Virus record (IMG/VR): IMGVR_UViG_3300045993_000158
Coordinates: 1 to 22,129 of that record
Direction: 5' to 3' (one strand)
Source: a virus
DNA length: 22,129 nt
The position numbers were made by a program, and so were the translations under genes. A model generated the notes under the pieces. That model worked only from the letters and a program-made list of their open reading frames with translations, had not been told where the DNA came from and searched no databases. Of this stretch, positions 21,415 to 22,129 are shown piece after piece (positions within the stretch are counted from its first letter, which is position 1; the number at the start of each line of letters is the position of its first letter).

Positions 21415-21448
21415 ATTTGAGGTTTTTAATTTGGCGAAATTGATTTTG

Positions 21449-21477
21449 AAAAAGGAGGCGATAAGACTAAAGCCTCC
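21449..21477 (-). terminator. Terminator-like hairpin after the small membrane-protein gene
   Basis: Minus strand GGAGGC (21477-21472), 12-base loop, GCCTCC (21459-21454), then TTTTT. The stem is short and the loop large, so efficiency may be partial. It lies between two early genes and would lower expression of those beyond it. Confidence 0.5.
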
Positions 21478-21494
21478 GCTTTGATTGCTTGTCA

Positions 21495-21605
21495 TTATGA
21501 AAAAAATTCTTCTTCTGATTCTTTCTTGGCTGTTTTATAAGCCCAGAATAAAAGGCTTGCATAAGCAATAAAAAATATTCCGGTGAACAGATACTCGTTA
21601 TTCAT
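21495..21605 (-). CDS. Small single-span membrane protein, unknown
   Basis: 36 residues: MNNEYL, then a hydrophobic segment (FTGIFFIAYASLLFWAY, about 17 residues), then a charged tail KTAKKESEEEFFS. Lys after the segment suggests an N-out, C-in orientation. Placed in the early operon with no stop-to-start gap problem: 3 nt from the previous gene. Function unknown; superinfection exclusion is a guess. Confidence 0.55.
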   Translation of the reverse strand: MNNEYLFTGIFFIAYASLLFWAYKTAKKESEEEFFS

Positions 21606-21608
21606 ATA

Positions 21609-21782
21609 CTATGATTTAAAGTTTTTACCGAATGATTTGAAAGCATCATTAACACAGGATTTTGCTTCTTCTATTGTTTCAAAATGCTCTTTGAAAACAA
21701 TGAATCCATCACTCACTCTCTCGATAGTTACTCCACGATAAACTTGGAAGCTGTTGGCGATTATGGTTGCTAATGCTGTCAT
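21609..21782 (-). CDS. Small early protein, unknown
   Basis: 57 residues (MTALATIIANSFQVYRGVTI and on, ending SFGKNFKS). It reads as a strand-rich first half followed by one helix, FETIEEAKSCVNDAFKSFG, a pattern like small phage proteins of the DUF-type with a beta-beta-alpha layout. The ATG lies 2 nt after the HTH gene stop, so it is in the same operon. Function not recognised. Confidence 0.5.
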   Translation of the reverse strand: MTALATIIANSFQVYRGVTIERVSDGFIVFKEHFETIEEAKSCVNDAFKSFGKNFKS

Positions 21783-21784
21783 GA

Positions 21785-21982
21785 TTAATTCTGATTTAAC
21801 CCCATGAGTGATGGAACGTGATAGAATTTGTTATTTCGAATACCTCTGGAGATCATACTCTCTGGTATGCGGCCTGTGTACACGTAATTCTGAATAGTGA
21901 TTTTTTTAATACCAAGAAGTTTGCAGGCCTCTTCTTCTGATACCCATTCGTTGTGGTTTCTCTTATCTGTTGCTTTTGCCAT
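21785..21982 (-). CDS. Excisionase/MerR-like helix-turn-helix protein
   Basis: 65 residues. The segment WVSEEEACKLLGIKKITIQN then YVYTGRIPESMI matches the HTH_17 (excisionase/MerR-like) pattern, with a winged end (GIRNNKFYHVPSLM). It is the first gene of the leftward early operon, behind the TACATTTG promoter. Such proteins act as excisionases or Cro-like switch regulators; no integrase in the window allows a choice. Confidence 0.7.
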   Translation of the reverse strand: MAKATDKRNHNEWVSEEEACKLLGIKKITIQNYVYTGRIPESMISRGIRNNKFYHVPSLMGLNQN

Positions 21983-22001
21983 TTTTATTCTATATTTTTA
22001 C

Positions 22002-22096
22002 TTGACAAGTCAAATGTATATAGCATTTTTCAATAAATAAAGCATTTTGCAACATTTATTGAAAATTTCGAAATTATCTAATATAGCATAATGCAA
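22002..22096. promoter_or_regulatory. Divergent lysogeny control region with operator-like repeats and promoter
   Basis: A minus-strand TACATTTG (22018-22011) matches the Bacteroidota -7 consensus; an inverted repeat TTGAC-AA-GTCAA (22002-22013) overlaps it. Three direct 12-mers AGCATWWTKCAA occur at 22022-22033, 22041-22052 and 22085-22096. A 12-bp perfect inverted repeat (22027-22038 and 22054-22065) spans the first two. This is a typical layout for a repressor-controlled divergent switch. Confidence 0.6.
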
Positions 22097-22097
22097 T

Positions 22098-22129
22098 ATG
22101 GAAAATATTAAACAAAACATGGAAAATGC
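22098..22129 (+). CDS. Start of a divergent gene, possibly the phage repressor (partial)
   Basis: The only plus-strand gene start that looks real: ATG at 22098, open to the right edge (MENIKQNMEN), directly behind the third operator-like repeat. A second in-frame ATG is at 22119. Its divergent position from the HTH gene fits a CI-type repressor, but only 10 residues are visible, so its identity is inference from position. Confidence 0.45.
   Translation, partial: MENIKQNMEN

Overview
The window is a large part of a temperate siphovirus-type (long non-contractile tail) prophage or phage genome from a Bacteroidota host. Support for the host: A+T-rich DNA, almost no Shine-Dalgarno sequences, TAnnTTTG-type -7 boxes in the few gaps, and protein families typical of Bacteroidota phages. 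A Chitinophaga- or Sphingobacterium-like host is a guess. Apart from the first bases of a probable repressor at the right edge, every gene lies on the minus strand, so transcription runs from right (early) to left (late). No integrase, lysis gene, tRNA gene or attachment site is visible.

Right end, 21.0-22.1 kb: a divergent control region with repeated operator-like sequences and a TACATTTG promoter box, an excisionase-like HTH gene, and several small early genes, one with a membrane segment. Next, 19.7-21.1 kb: a PD-(D/E)XK nuclease and an SSB-like protein with an acidic tail ending in PPF.

The standout feature is at 17.5-19.6 kb: a complete diversity-generating retroelement (DGR). It has two tandem paralogous target genes, each with a 65-nt variable repeat (VR2 19193-19257, VR1 18800-18864), one template repeat (TR 18625-18689) and a DGR-type reverse transcriptase (17550-18512). 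In the mutable core, VR1 differs from TR at 9 and VR2 at 11 of 17 template adenines. Only one core difference falls at a non-adenine, and both VRs differ from TR in the same way at the 3' edge, as expected for an IMH/IMH* pair. The cassette lies among replication genes, not tail genes, and its RT gene overlaps a ParB-like gene.

11.5-17.6 kb is the replication module: ParB-like protein, an unknown protein, an SF2 helicase, a VRR-NUC nuclease and a PrimPol-D5-type primase-helicase. At 11.29-11.56 kb there is an origin-like region with eight ATSCCTTCR repeats (two inverted), a 45-bp nearly pure A/T stretch and a G10 tract. It is followed by a secreted outer-membrane-type protein and a small protein resembling DnaA domain IV.

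1-10.4 kb is the packaging, head and tail module, in order of transcription: small and large terminase, portal, MuF head protein, HK97-type protease, major capsid protein, head-tail connectors, tail tube, a tail-assembly chaperone pair joined by a probable -1 frameshift on an A9 run, and the start of the tape-measure gene. A tRNA-like acceptor/T-arm minihelix lies directly after the capsid gene.
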